NCBI RefSeq assembly: GCF_900106925.1 | Contig: NZ_FNNZ01000028.1 | Coordinates: 1-44,642, forward strand | Length of the DNA stretch: 44,642 nt | Direction of reading: 5' to 3' | Source: Thiocapsa roseopersicina | GTDB taxonomy: Bacteria > Pseudomonadota > Gammaproteobacteria > Chromatiales > Chromatiaceae | Shown here: positions 16,557-24,669 of the stretch, in pieces | Numbering within the stretch: the stretch's first letter is position 1 | Layout: every line of letters begins with the position of its first letter | Notes under the pieces: generated by a model | What the model was told of the DNA's origin: nothing | The model's database searches: none | What the model saw: the letters and a program-made list of their open reading frames with translations, nothing else | Made by a program: the position numbers and the translations under genes

Positions 16557-17492
16557 ATGAACCTCCAACAACTGCGAATCGTGCGCGAGACGGTCCGCCG
16601 CAACTTCAACCTGACCGAGGTCGCAAACGCGCTCTATACCGCACAATCCGGTGTCTCCAAACACATCAAGGATCTGGAGGACGAGCTCGGCATGGAGCTC
16701 TTCGTGCGCCGCGGCAAGCGGCTGCTCGGTTTGACGGAGCCCGGCAAAGAGCTGCTGCCGATCGTCGAGCGCATCCTGATCGACACCCAGAACATCAAGC
16801 ATCTCGGCGAGCAATTCGCGCAGCAGGATACGGGTCACCTGGCCATCGCGACGACCCACACACAGGCCCGTTATGCCTTGCCTGCGGTGGTGACTCGGTT
16901 CAAGCAGGCGTTCCCGAAGGTCTATCTGGAGCTCCACGAGTGCGGGCCGGGGGAGATCGTCAGCCTGTTGCGCGACGGTCAGGTGGACATCGGGATCGCC
17001 ACCGAGGCGCTGGGGAGCGAAGAGGATCTGGTCAGCTTCCCCTACTACCGGTGGAAGCATGCGGTGATCGTCCCGACCACCCATCCGCTGACCGACGTCT
17101 CGCCCCTGATCCTGAGCGCGATTGCGGACTATCCGATCATTACCTACTATCCGGGGAACACGGGTCGTGCGCGCATCGATGCCGCCTTCGCCCGCGCCGG
17201 CGTCGTCCCGGACATCGTCATGTCCGCGCTCGACGCCGATGTCATCAAGGCCTACGTGGAGCTGGGGATGGGTGTGGGCATCATCGCCGCCATGGCCTTC
17301 AACCCTGCCCGCGACGGGGGCCTCTGCCTGCTCGACACCCCGGACATGTTCGAGGTCAATACCGCCCGCCTGGGCCTACGGCGCGGTCACTATCTGCGCG
17401 ACTATGCCGTGCGCTTCATCTTGGAGTGCGCCCCCGCACTGACCGCGGAGCAGATCAAGGACGCGGTGTTCCCCAAGGCGGCGCTGCCCTGA
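16557..17492 (+). CDS. cysB: LysR-type regulator CysB
   Basis: A 311-residue LysR-family activator of cysteine and sulfate assimilation. The N-terminal winged HTH is the CysB type (MNLQQLRIVRETVRRNFNLT, then ALYTAQSGVSKHIKDLEDEL). The effector domain carries TTHTQARYALPAVV, a hallmark of the anion/acetylserine pocket, and ITYYPGNTGRARID. CysB normally responds to acetylserine and to sulfide or thiosulfate. Its position one base after cysA in the importer operon is less common than a separate locus and implies that the regulator and its likely target operon are co-expressed, a built-in feedback arrangement. Confidence 0.93.
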   Translation: MNLQQLRIVRETVRRNFNLTEVANALYTAQSGVSKHIKDLEDELGMELFVRRGKRLLGLTEPGKELLPIVERILIDTQNIKHLGEQFAQQDTGHLAIATTHTQARYALPAVVTRFKQAFPKVYLELHECGPGEIVSLLRDGQVDIGIATEALGSEEDLVSFPYYRWKHAVIVPTTHPLTDVSPLILSAIADYPIITYYPGNTGRARIDAAFARAGVVPDIVMSALDADVIKAYVELGMGVGIIAAMAFNPARDGGLCLLDTPDMFEVNTARLGLRRGHYLRDYAVRFILECAPALTAEQIKDAVFPKAALP

Positions 17493-17512
17493 TCCCTGAC
17501 GCGGCGATCAGG
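17488..17512. other. Hairpin spanning two convergent stop codons
   Basis: CCTGATC (17488-17494) pairs with GATCAGG (17506-17512) across an 11-bp loop. The arms contain the cysB stop and the stop of the convergent 72-residue frame. No T-runs follow, so any terminator role is uncertain. Confidence 0.35.
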
Positions 17513-17726
17513 CGCCGCTGCGATAGAGCTGCGGGGGCTGATCGGTCAGGTAACGTGCGATCGCCTCCTCGATCGACACCGTCGGCTCGACCGCGCGGCG
17601 TGAAACGAACGTCGGCCGCGGCCGGGCGGATGGGGTACGGACACCCCTGGTCGCGAGACCGCTACGTGTCCGCATGACGCCAAACGTGCTCGGCTGTGCG
17701 GGATGCTGAATTGAAGAGGTGTTCAT
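17508..17726 (-). CDS. Small hypothetical protein, 72 residues
   Basis: No family recognised. The frame from ATG at 17726 encodes a Ser/Thr/Arg/Pro-rich N-terminal half (including RTRSGLATRGVRTPSARPRP) and a more ordered C-terminal part, TVSIEEAIARYLTDQPPQLY, that could form a helix. A GGAG lies about 10 bp upstream. It ends 15 bp from the convergent cysB stop. The acidic helix looks like protein and the purine site is reasonable, but without homologues the call stays tentative. Confidence 0.45.
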   Translation of the reverse strand: MNTSSIQHPAQPSTFGVMRTRSGLATRGVRTPSARPRPTFVSRRAVEPTVSIEEAIARYLTDQPPQLYRSGA

Positions 17727-17815
17727 GGTTCGCGCTCCGGCGGTTGCCTTGAAGGGGTTTGATCGCGAGGAGTCGCGACCTTGGGTGCAAGGTAACGCAG
17801 GGGTGCTGACCATAG

Positions 17816-17834
17816 GCTGACTGCGTCTGTCAGC
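17816..17834. other. Hairpin downstream of HNH gene
   Basis: GCTGAC and GTCAGC form a 6-bp stem with a 7-base loop, about 30 bp beyond the HNH stop. There is no T-run; it may be a weak terminator. Confidence 0.25.
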
Positions 17835-17866
17835 AAACGCATAGCCGGCGACCGGCCGACAGCTAC

Positions 17867-18647
17867 TCAAGATCGGTCTGACCCCGCCGCGATAAAGACG
17901 TGCTCCCGATGCCACGCCAGAAAGGCCCGATGTTTGTCGTCGAGTCGGTGCACCCGAAGCGGTTTTTCGAGCCTCAGGATTTGCCTCGGGGCTGGACCGA
18001 GCAGGTCCGAGACGGTGACCCGGCCGGCGTCGTCGATGGTCAGGAATCCGCGGTCGAAGGCGGCGTCGAGCTGGGGGGCAAGCAGCAGGCCGTTGAACAC
18101 GTCCAGGCGTTCGGCGTCGGTGCCGCAGTCCGCCCAAGGCTTGATGTGACTCGCGCGCAGGAGCTCGGGTACGGCGAGCCCGGTCACCGCGCAGACGCCA
18201 TCCCAATAATCGAGCAGGCCGTTGCGGAACAGATCCTGACCCACGCGTTGGACGACCAGTCGCTCCGCCTCCGTCGTTCTCGGCAGCGACGCCGTCCATT
18301 GGAGGAACGCCTGCAGCGGCGTATCCGGGAGCGTCCGCGACAATTGAAAAGCGTGCCGGATCAGGCGGTGAAGCGACGCCACGTCGCCTAGGCGAAGCGC
18401 AGCACAGGCGCCCGGCGGCAACGGGGCCGTCCAGGGTGCTCCCGGGTCGGCCAGGGCCCGGCAGATCTCCCGACGAGAAAGGGCAACCCCGCAAAGCGGG
18501 CCGTCCAGGACGCGGAGCCAGATGCGCAGGCTGGTCTGACTGCTCGCGAAGGGAATTCAATTCCCCCTCCCGCTTCCCCTCCAAGTCGAAGCCGTTGTCC
18601 GTTGCCGCCTTCTCCAGCAGGGTGCCCCAAATCGGCATTGGGATCAT
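17867..18647 (-). pseudogene. HNH endonuclease, frameshifted
   Basis: The C-terminal 184 residues are a clear HNH-nuclease module of the type with ELLRASHIKPWADCGTDAE and NGLLLAPQLDAAFDRGF, where the His, Asn and His of the motif are present. The part upstream, in the same frame, also reads as protein (SSQTSLRIWLRVLDGPL, then ALSRREICRALADPGAPWTA) but is closed by a TGA at 18557-18559. The true N-terminus (MIPMPIWGTLLEKAATDNGF, then DLEGKREGEL) lies in another frame. The shift falls in GGGAATTCAATTCCC (18551-18565, plus strand), a palindrome with one central base. Removing that base would restore EGELIPFASSQTSLRIWL. It is therefore either a recently broken gene or a base-call error. Confidence 0.8.
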
Positions 18648-18855
18648 AGGCGCGCCCTGCGAGCGCCATATCCGCCACGACGAACCGATCGGCGGATCGA
18701 GTGGCCGATAGCAACCGCCCGTGCAACAGGCAAAGATCGCCTTGAGGTCCCCAAGGAGGGCGCCGCCGAGCCGCATATGCTGGCTGACGATGTCAAAAGT
18801 GGGCTGCGACAAGCCGGACACAACCGGCACGGACAACCGCTGATCCGGCGTGTCG

Positions 18856-20430
18856 TCAACGCTCCCGCCACACGGTCGTATAGAGATCGTGCCGGCGATC
18901 TTTCAGGTTCTGGACCGTCCCCGAGTTGCGTGCGGCGCGCAGGGCTTCCAGGCGTAGATCGGCGAAGGCGACCGTCTCGACATTGGGCGTGGTGTCGGCC
19001 GCGACCCCGTCGCGCGCGAAGGGGAAGTCGCAGGGCGTGAGGATGCAGCTCTGGGCGTACTGGATATCCATGTTGTGCACGTTCGGCAGGTTGCCTACGT
19101 TGCCGGACATGGCGATATAGCACTGGTTCTCGATCGCGCGCGCCTGGGCGCAGTAGCGCACCCGCAGGTAGGACTGACGCTCGTCGGTGCAGAAGGGCAC
19201 GAAGACGATGTTGGCACCCTGATCCACCAAATGACGGCCGAGCTCCGGGAATTCGGCGTCGTAGCAGATCAGGACACCGATGGGGCCGCAGTCCGTGTCG
19301 ATCGCGTTCAGTGCGTGGCCGCCCTCGATGTTCCACCAGTAGACCTCGTTGGGGGTCGGATGGATCTTCGCCTGCTCGTGCACCTCGCCGCTGCGCAGAC
19401 AGACGTAGCAGACGTTCTCGACCCGACCGTTGGGCATGCGGGTGGGGTGCGAGCCGCCGATGATGTTGATGTTGAAGCGCACTGCCATGTTGCTCAGCGC
19501 CTCCTTGAGCGGCTCGGTGTACTTGGTCAGGGCCTCGATGGACTCGGCGGGCGTGAGCTGCTGATCCTCCATGGACAGAAGCTGCAGCGAGAACAGCTCC
19601 GGAAAGACGACGAAGTCGGCGCGATAATCCGCCGTCACATCGACGAAATAGCGCACCAGATCGATGAATTCGTCGAAGGAGCCGACACGGCGCTGCATGT
19701 ACTGCACGGTCGCGACGCGGACAGTATCCTGGAGTCGCGCGCCGTAGCTCTTCGCGCGCCGCTCTTCCTTCTCGTCCGGTGCATTGGGATTACGCCAGAC
19801 CAGGTGAACGGCATAGCCGCCCGACTCCTTGTCCTCGGGGAGATAGCCCGGCAGCAGGCCGAGTACCTCGAAGCCGTTGCGTATCTGGAAGGTCAGCACC
19901 GGATCGCGCAAGCGGCCGGATTTGACCTCTTCGAGATAGGCTTCGGGTGTGCCGAAACGACGCAGCAGCTTGGTGAAATTGGGAATTCGTCCACCGAAGA
20001 CGATCCCCTTCACGTCCCAAGCGCGGGCGAGCTTGCGGCGCTCGTCGTAGAAGCGTTGGCCGATCCGCAGGCCGCGGTAGGCGGGATCGACGCACACCTC
20101 CATGCCGTAGAGATAGTCGCCCTCCGGGTCATGTCGAGAGGCATAGCCGCCGCCGGTGATCTCGTGCCAGGTATGCGGCTTGAGCGCGATGTCGGCGTCG
20201 ATCAGGAAGGTCGCGCAATAGCCGACGATCGCGCCTTCGAACTCGGCGACGAACTGGCCTTCGGGGAAGTTATGGATCTGCCCCAGGAGCATCGCCCGCG
20301 AATAGGAGCCCATGCCGCTCGCCCCGTAGACCCGCGCATCGAGTGCGCGGATGGCCGGGATGTCCTTGACACGGGCGTTGCGCACGATCAAGGGCGGTTT
20401 GGCGGGCTTTGTCTTGGCTGTGTTGGGCAT
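18856..20430 (-). CDS. GNAT acetyltransferase-nitrilase fusion protein
   Basis: A 524-residue two-domain enzyme. Residues 14-215 form a GNAT-type acetyltransferase domain (RNARVKDIPAIRALDARVYG, then GMEVCVDPAYRGLRIGQRFY for the acetyl-CoA loop). Residues 235-524 form a carbon-nitrogen hydrolase with the full Glu-Lys-Cys triad: Glu278 in VVFPELFS, Lys355 in QAKIHPTPNE, and Cys389 in LICYDAEFPE. The same fusion is known in bacteria (YhcX-like proteins), and its substrate is generally unassigned. The start at 20430 gives MPNTAKTKPA; a longer upstream frame is not protein-like. The divergent oxidoreductase gene begins 149 bp away. Confidence 0.88.
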   Translation of the reverse strand: MPNTAKTKPAKPPLIVRNARVKDIPAIRALDARVYGASGMGSYSRAMLLGQIHNFPEGQFVAEFEGAIVGYCATFLIDADIALKPHTWHEITGGGYASRHDPEGDYLYGMEVCVDPAYRGLRIGQRFYDERRKLARAWDVKGIVFGGRIPNFTKLLRRFGTPEAYLEEVKSGRLRDPVLTFQIRNGFEVLGLLPGYLPEDKESGGYAVHLVWRNPNAPDEKEERRAKSYGARLQDTVRVATVQYMQRRVGSFDEFIDLVRYFVDVTADYRADFVVFPELFSLQLLSMEDQQLTPAESIEALTKYTEPLKEALSNMAVRFNINIIGGSHPTRMPNGRVENVCYVCLRSGEVHEQAKIHPTPNEVYWWNIEGGHALNAIDTDCGPIGVLICYDAEFPELGRHLVDQGANIVFVPFCTDERQSYLRVRYCAQARAIENQCYIAMSGNVGNLPNVHNMDIQYAQSCILTPCDFPFARDGVAADTTPNVETVAFADLRLEALRAARNSGTVQNLKDRRHDLYTTVWRER

Positions 20431-20578
20431 GCAGGGTACTCCGGTACAAAGGCTGGCGATGGGGCGAGACTCGGCGTGGTCCTCGGATTGTGCCGGACCT
20501 GTCGATGGGGCTAGCATGCCGGTGAGTGCTGCCGTCGGTAGTGGATTCAGAAGACTTACGACACGAGGTGAAACGTCC

Positions 20579-21577
20579 ATGAAGGCAATCGAGATGCGCG
20601 AGACCGGCGGACCGGCCGTTCTGCAACTGGTCGATCGGCCTCGTCCCGAGATCGGCGGGCCGGACGACATCCTGGTCAGGCTGAAGGCTGCCGGTGTGAA
20701 TCCGGTGGATACCAAGATCCGCAACAACGGACCCCTGCTGCCAAACGGATTGCCGGCGGTCTTGGGCTGCGACGGGGCCGGCGTGGTCGAGGCGGCAGGC
20801 GACGCGGTGACGCGTTTCAAGCCGGGCGACGAGGTCTGGTTCTGCTGGGGCGGGATCGGCGGTCCGGTCGGCAACTATGCCGAGTATATCCTGCTCGACA
20901 ACCATCTGGCGCAGGCCAAGCCGCGCGAGATCGGTTTCGTGGAGGCCGCCGCGGCGCCGCTGGTGCTGCTGACCGCCTGGGAGGCGCTGCACGACCGGGC
21001 GCGTCTCGTGGAGGGCCAACGCGTCTTGATCCACGCCGGCGCTGGCGGGGTCGGGCATGTGGCCATTCAGCTCGCCAAGGCGGCGGGCGCGCGCGTCTGC
21101 ACGACCGTGAGCAGCCCGGAGAAGGCGGATTTCGCCCATGCGCTCGGCGCCGAGTATTGCATCAACTACAAGGAGGAGGATCTGGTCGACTCCGTGATGC
21201 ACTGGAGCGAAGGGCATGGCGTGGATATCGCGCTCGATACCGTCGGCCCCGAGGTCTTCCGCAAGACCATCCCGGCGATGGCGCACTACGGGGACCTGGT
21301 GACCATCCTGGATCCGGGGCCGGATCTGGATCTGAAAGAGGCGCGCGTGCGCAATCTGCGGATCAGTCTCGAGCTGATGCTCACCCCGATGCTCCGTGAT
21401 GTGCCGCGGGCGCGCACCCATCAGGGCGAGATCCTGCGCCGTTGCGCCAATCTGATCGACCACGGTGATCTGCGCATCCATGTCTCCGAGACCTTCCCGC
21501 TCGCGCAGGCTCAGGAGGCGCACAAGCGCATCGAGACGGGGCACGTGACCGGCAAGCTTGCGCTGACGATGGATTAG
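20579..21577 (+). CDS. Quinone oxidoreductase-like MDR-family reductase
   Basis: A 332-residue medium-chain dehydrogenase/reductase of the zeta-crystallin/QOR type. It lacks the zinc-ligand pattern of alcohol dehydrogenases. The catalytic domain starts MKAIEMRETGGPAVLQLVD and contains AAGVNPVDTKIRNNG and LGCDGAGVVEAAGD. The nucleotide-binding Rossmann motif is HAGAGGVGHVAIQLAKAAGA, the AxxGxxG form that favours NADPH. A GAGGTG ribosome-binding site lies 8 bp before the chosen ATG. Physiological substrate unknown. The stop is 4 bp from the next start, suggesting an operon with the phosphoesterase and ttcA genes. Confidence 0.88.
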   Translation: MKAIEMRETGGPAVLQLVDRPRPEIGGPDDILVRLKAAGVNPVDTKIRNNGPLLPNGLPAVLGCDGAGVVEAAGDAVTRFKPGDEVWFCWGGIGGPVGNYAEYILLDNHLAQAKPREIGFVEAAAAPLVLLTAWEALHDRARLVEGQRVLIHAGAGGVGHVAIQLAKAAGARVCTTVSSPEKADFAHALGAEYCINYKEEDLVDSVMHWSEGHGVDIALDTVGPEVFRKTIPAMAHYGDLVTILDPGPDLDLKEARVRNLRISLELMLTPMLRDVPRARTHQGEILRRCANLIDHGDLRIHVSETFPLAQAQEAHKRIETGHVTGKLALTMD

Positions 21578-21581
21578 AACG

Positions 21582-22205
21582 ATGGGCTCCGGCGCTGCGG
21601 GGGCGATCGCCCGGATACCCGGCCGCAGCCTGCGCCTCGCGATCCTGTCCGATACACACGGGGATCTTGACGCGCGTGTCGAGCACTTGGTCACGACCTG
21701 CGATCTGGCGATCCACGGCGGGGACATCGGCAATGCCGATATCCTCGCCCGGATGCAGCCCGGGCTCGGACGCGTCTTCGCCGTCTGCGGCAACAACGAT
21801 GTCTCGCGCCGATGGCCGGAGCGGGATCATGACCTCTTGCGTCAGCTCCCGGAATGGGTCGAGCTTGCGCTGCCGGGCGGTTACCTGGTCGTGATCCACG
21901 GCCATCAGGGTCCGGCGCGCGACCGCCATGCTCGGCTGCGGGCCCGCTTCCCGAAGGCTCGGGCGATCGTTTACGGGCATAGCCATCGGCTGGTTCTGGA
22001 CATGGATACGGCGCCCTGGGTATTGAATCCGGGCGCGGCAGGTCGAACCCGCACCTACGGCGGACCCTCCTGTCTCCTCTTGATTGCCGACGAGACCGAT
22101 TGGCAGGTCGAGGTCCATCGGTTCGCCTTCCTGACAACCCGCCGTTCCAAGGTCCCGAACCTGAACCGCCAAAGCGCGCAACGCGCGAAGACGACCCTCG
22201 TATGA
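21582..22205 (+). CDS. YfcE/MJ0936-like metallophosphoesterase
   Basis: A 207-residue calcineurin-like phosphoesterase. Metal-binding motifs are in order: ILSDTHGDLD (about 22-31), HGGDIGNAD, GNNDVSRRW, VIHGHQG and YGHSHRL. Most such enzymes hydrolyse phosphodiesters with Mn or similar metals; the substrate is not evident. The C-terminal 40 residues are basic and probably disordered, beyond the usual domain end. Its final codons overlap the ttcA start, so the two are translationally linked. Confidence 0.87.
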   Translation: MGSGAAGAIARIPGRSLRLAILSDTHGDLDARVEHLVTTCDLAIHGGDIGNADILARMQPGLGRVFAVCGNNDVSRRWPERDHDLLRQLPEWVELALPGGYLVVIHGHQGPARDRHARLRARFPKARAIVYGHSHRLVLDMDTAPWVLNPGAAGRTRTYGGPSCLLLIADETDWQVEVHRFAFLTTRRSKVPNLNRQSAQRAKTTLV

Positions 22206-22972
22206 GCCCCTCCGACCGCAATCAGCCCAAGCCCCCGAAGTCCCTGTTGCGCCTCGTCGGTCGCGCCATTGCGGACTTCCGCATGATCGGCGAGGGCGAC
22301 CGCATCCTGCTCGGCGTCTCGGGCGGGAAGGATTCGCTCTCCCTGCTGCACATCCTCAAGCACCTGCAGACCTACGCCCCGGTGCGCTTCGATCTGGCGG
22401 TGCTCACCGTCGATCCGCAGGTGCCGGGATTCGACCCCGAGCACCTGAAGGACTACTACACGAGTCTGGGCGTGACCTGGTTCTACGAGCAGCAGCCCCT
22501 GATGGACCAGGCCAAGGAGCACATGGACGGCGACTCCTTCTGCGCCTACTGCTCGCGCATGAAGCGCGGCATCATGTATCGCATCTGCCGCGAGCAGGGC
22601 TACGGCGTGCTGGCCCTGGCCCAGCATCTCGACGACCTCGCCGAGAGTCTCCTGATGTCGCTCTTCCACGGCGGGCAACTGCGTACCATGAAGGCCCATT
22701 ATCTGAACAACGAGGGCGACGTGCGCATCATCCGCCCGCTGGTCTATTGCCGAGAGCGTCAGACCGCCGACTATGCCGAGCGTGCGTGCCTCCCGGTCGT
22801 CATGGACTCTTGCCCCGCCTGCTTCTCCATGCCCACCCGCCGCGAGCACATGAAGGCCCTGTTGGCCCGCGAAGAAGCCGAGCACAGCCATCTCTTCGCC
22901 AACATCCTGCATGCGATCAAGCCGATTATGGTTGAAGGCGAGCTGCCGCAACCCAGGCGGTCCGAGCCCTGA
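22202..22972 (+). CDS. ttcA: TtcA-family tRNA 2-thiolation ATPase
   Basis: A 256-residue PP-loop protein that matches the enzyme placing sulfur on cytidine 32 of tRNA. The ATP PP-loop SGGKDS is at 40-45. The CxxC pair CAYC is at 114-117 and a second pair lies in DSCPAC (Cys204, Cys207); these would hold the iron-sulfur cluster. ALAQHLDDLAESLLMSLFHG is the expected helix. The second Cys motif reads CPACFSMPTRREH rather than the PCNLCGSQ of the enterobacterial enzyme, so this is a divergent subgroup. The ATG at 22202 overlaps the preceding gene; the frame upstream of it is a shadow. Confidence 0.85.
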   Translation: MSPSDRNQPKPPKSLLRLVGRAIADFRMIGEGDRILLGVSGGKDSLSLLHILKHLQTYAPVRFDLAVLTVDPQVPGFDPEHLKDYYTSLGVTWFYEQQPLMDQAKEHMDGDSFCAYCSRMKRGIMYRICREQGYGVLALAQHLDDLAESLLMSLFHGGQLRTMKAHYLNNEGDVRIIRPLVYCRERQTADYAERACLPVVMDSCPACFSMPTRREHMKALLAREEAEHSHLFANILHAIKPIMVEGELPQPRRSEP

Positions 22973-23206
22973 CGCGGCTGGTTGGGGGTTCTCATTGTCG
23001 GAGCCGGGCGATTCCCGGAAAAACCACACACCCGCAAAACCACTGGGAGTGGGTCGATCTTCAGTGAGCGACCATGCGAGATTGGGTCAGTCCGAGCGTC
23101 GGGCGTTCCGGCAGGGGCTCATGAAATCCGTTCTGAAGCGAACACTTGCAGGCTGGCGGCATGGCAATCTACACTGCCCCATCGATGGCTACACACTGGA
23201 CATCCT

Positions 23207-23461
23207 ATGGCACTCAACATTCGCAATGCAGAGGCTGAACGCCTCGCCGAGCGGGTCGCCGCATTGACCGGCGAGACCAAGACGACCGCGGTCACCTTAG
23301 CCCTGCGCGAGCGCCTGGAGCGCCTTGAGCGGGCGCCTGGAAGGTCCCGACTGGCAGATGAGCTCGACGCGATTGCCCGCCATTCCGCCAGTCTGCCTCT
23401 GCTCGATCCGAGGTCCGCCGAGGACATTCTCGGTTACGACGCCAATGGCCTGCCACGCTGA
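23207..23461 (+). CDS. VapB-type antitoxin
   Basis: An 84-residue antitoxin of the Rv0623/PSK transcription-factor-like VapB group. The N-terminus [20 protein letters not shown], then [20 protein letters not shown], is the characteristic DNA-binding/dimer region. The C-terminal tail ([18 protein letters not shown]) matches the toxin-binding segment seen in this subfamily. Its TGA overlaps the toxin ATG. It is expected to bind and silence the PIN toxin and to repress the operon. The 234 bp upstream carry no other gene, and I see no clear palindrome there. Confidence 0.87.
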   Translation: MALNIRNAEAERLAERVAALTGETKTTAVTLALRERLERLERAPGRSRLADELDAIARHSASLPLLDPRSAEDILGYDANGLPR

Positions 23462-23850
23462 TGGTCATCGACCCTTCGGCCCTGCTGGCGATTCTGCAAG
23501 ACGAGCCCGAGCGCCGGGCGTTCAATGAGTTGATCGAAGCCGCAAGCCAACGGCGCCTGTCGACCGCAAGCTTTGTCGAGTTGTCGATCGTCATCGAGGC
23601 ACGCCGGGGTGCGGAAGGTATTCGCGATCTGGACCTCTTTCTGGCAACCGCCGGTACCGAGTTCGTGGCCTTCGATATGGCACAGGCACGGCTGGCTCGT
23701 GAGGGTTTCCGCCGCTTCGGCAAGGGCCGTCACCCGGCAGGATTGAATCTCGGTGACTGTTTTTCCTATGCCCTGGCCCGTGCCCTTGATGAGCCGTTAC
23801 TCTTCAAGGGCGATGACTTTCCGCTTACCGATGTGAAACTCGCAGCGTGA
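23461..23850 (+). CDS. VapC-type PIN-domain toxin
   Basis: A 129-residue PIN ribonuclease. It opens [17 protein letters not shown] with Asp4 (a Pro replaces the more usual Thr or Ser after it). The conserved Glu is in SFVELSIVIEARRG, and the later acidic residues are in LNLGDCFSYALA and LLFKGDDFPLTDV. Such toxins cut tRNA or rRNA when the antitoxin is lost. The overlap TGATG with vapB shows translational coupling. This is the second PIN-type module in the window and belongs to a different subfamily from the one at 2.2 kb. Confidence 0.88.
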   Translation: MVIDPSALLAILQDEPERRAFNELIEAASQRRLSTASFVELSIVIEARRGAEGIRDLDLFLATAGTEFVAFDMAQARLAREGFRRFGKGRHPAGLNLGDCFSYALARALDEPLLFKGDDFPLTDVKLAA

Positions 23851-24036
23851 GTCATGCCTGCGTGTAGAACCGGCATCCGCCGGCTTAGCGGCTTGGCATC
23901 GGACGGGCGGCTGGTGTTCCTTAAGCAGCAGGGCTAGCCTCGCTTCAGGGCAATCTGACTCCCGACTGAGCCCGATCAGATCCCCGGCGGCCCGATCCGG
24001 GTAAGCTGTCCCCTGATCCCCGCTGTCCGATCGCCC

Positions 24037-24669
24037 ATGTCCGCATCCATCGACAACCCGCATTTCCTCCTGCGTCGTCTGCACTCCCTGCTTGGTCTGC
24101 TCCCGGTCGGCGCCTTCCTGATCTTCCATCTCTGGGAGAACTCTCAGTCGCGCTTCGGTGCGGAGCATTACAACGAGCATGTCGTCGCGGCGCTCAAGGG
24201 CATGAATTATCTACCCTTGATGGAGATCTTCGTGATCGCGTTGCCGCTGCTCTTCCACGCCGGATATGGTCTGGTGATCACGGCTCAGATGCGTGCGGAG
24301 CTCGCGCGCTACAGCTACACGCGCAATCGGCTCTACTGGATGCAGCGGGTCTCGGGCATCGGCATCCTGCTCTTTCTGCTGCTGCATGTCGGGATGACGC
24401 GTATCGCCGGTTTCTGGGATCCGAGCGTGGGCGACGATCTTTTCGCCCACATGCAGGCGATGTTGATCCAGCCCTGGATGCTCGGGCTGTATCTCGTCGG
24501 TCTGCTGCTCTCGGTGTTTCATCTGGCCAACGGGCTCGCCTCGATGGCGATCGTCTGGGGACTCACGACCTCGGTCCGTGGGCAAACGCTGTTCGGCTGG
24601 GTCTGCGTCCTGATCGGTGTCTTGTTGGCGGCGATGGGTATCCATGGCCTGATGGGGTTTCTGTCATGA
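24037..24669 (+). CDS. sdhC: Type-B succinate dehydrogenase/fumarate reductase cytochrome b subunit
   Basis: A 210-residue membrane anchor with five predicted helices, the single large cytochrome b of type-B complex II. Four histidines sit where the two b-hemes are ligated: His31 (IFHLWENS), His74 (FHAGYG), His117 (LLHVGM) and His162 (FHLANG). Their spacing closely matches the Bacillus-type subunit. It anchors SdhA and SdhB to the inner membrane and exchanges electrons with quinone. The gene overlaps sdhA (ATGAGC at the junction). A di-heme anchor of this kind is usually linked to menaquinone or to reversible succinate/fumarate chemistry, which would fit anaerobic growth; that link is inference. 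Confidence 0.92.
   Translation: MSASIDNPHFLLRRLHSLLGLLPVGAFLIFHLWENSQSRFGAEHYNEHVVAALKGMNYLPLMEIFVIALPLLFHAGYGLVITAQMRAELARYSYTRNRLYWMQRVSGIGILLFLLLHVGMTRIAGFWDPSVGDDLFAHMQAMLIQPWMLGLYLVGLLLSVFHLANGLASMAIVWGLTTSVRGQTLFGWVCVLIGVLLAAMGIHGLMGFLS

Noticed and set aside
18551-18565. Programmed ribosomal frameshift in the HNH gene
   Set aside because: No slippery heptamer or stimulatory structure typical of programmed frameshifting is evident; mutation or sequence error is simpler.
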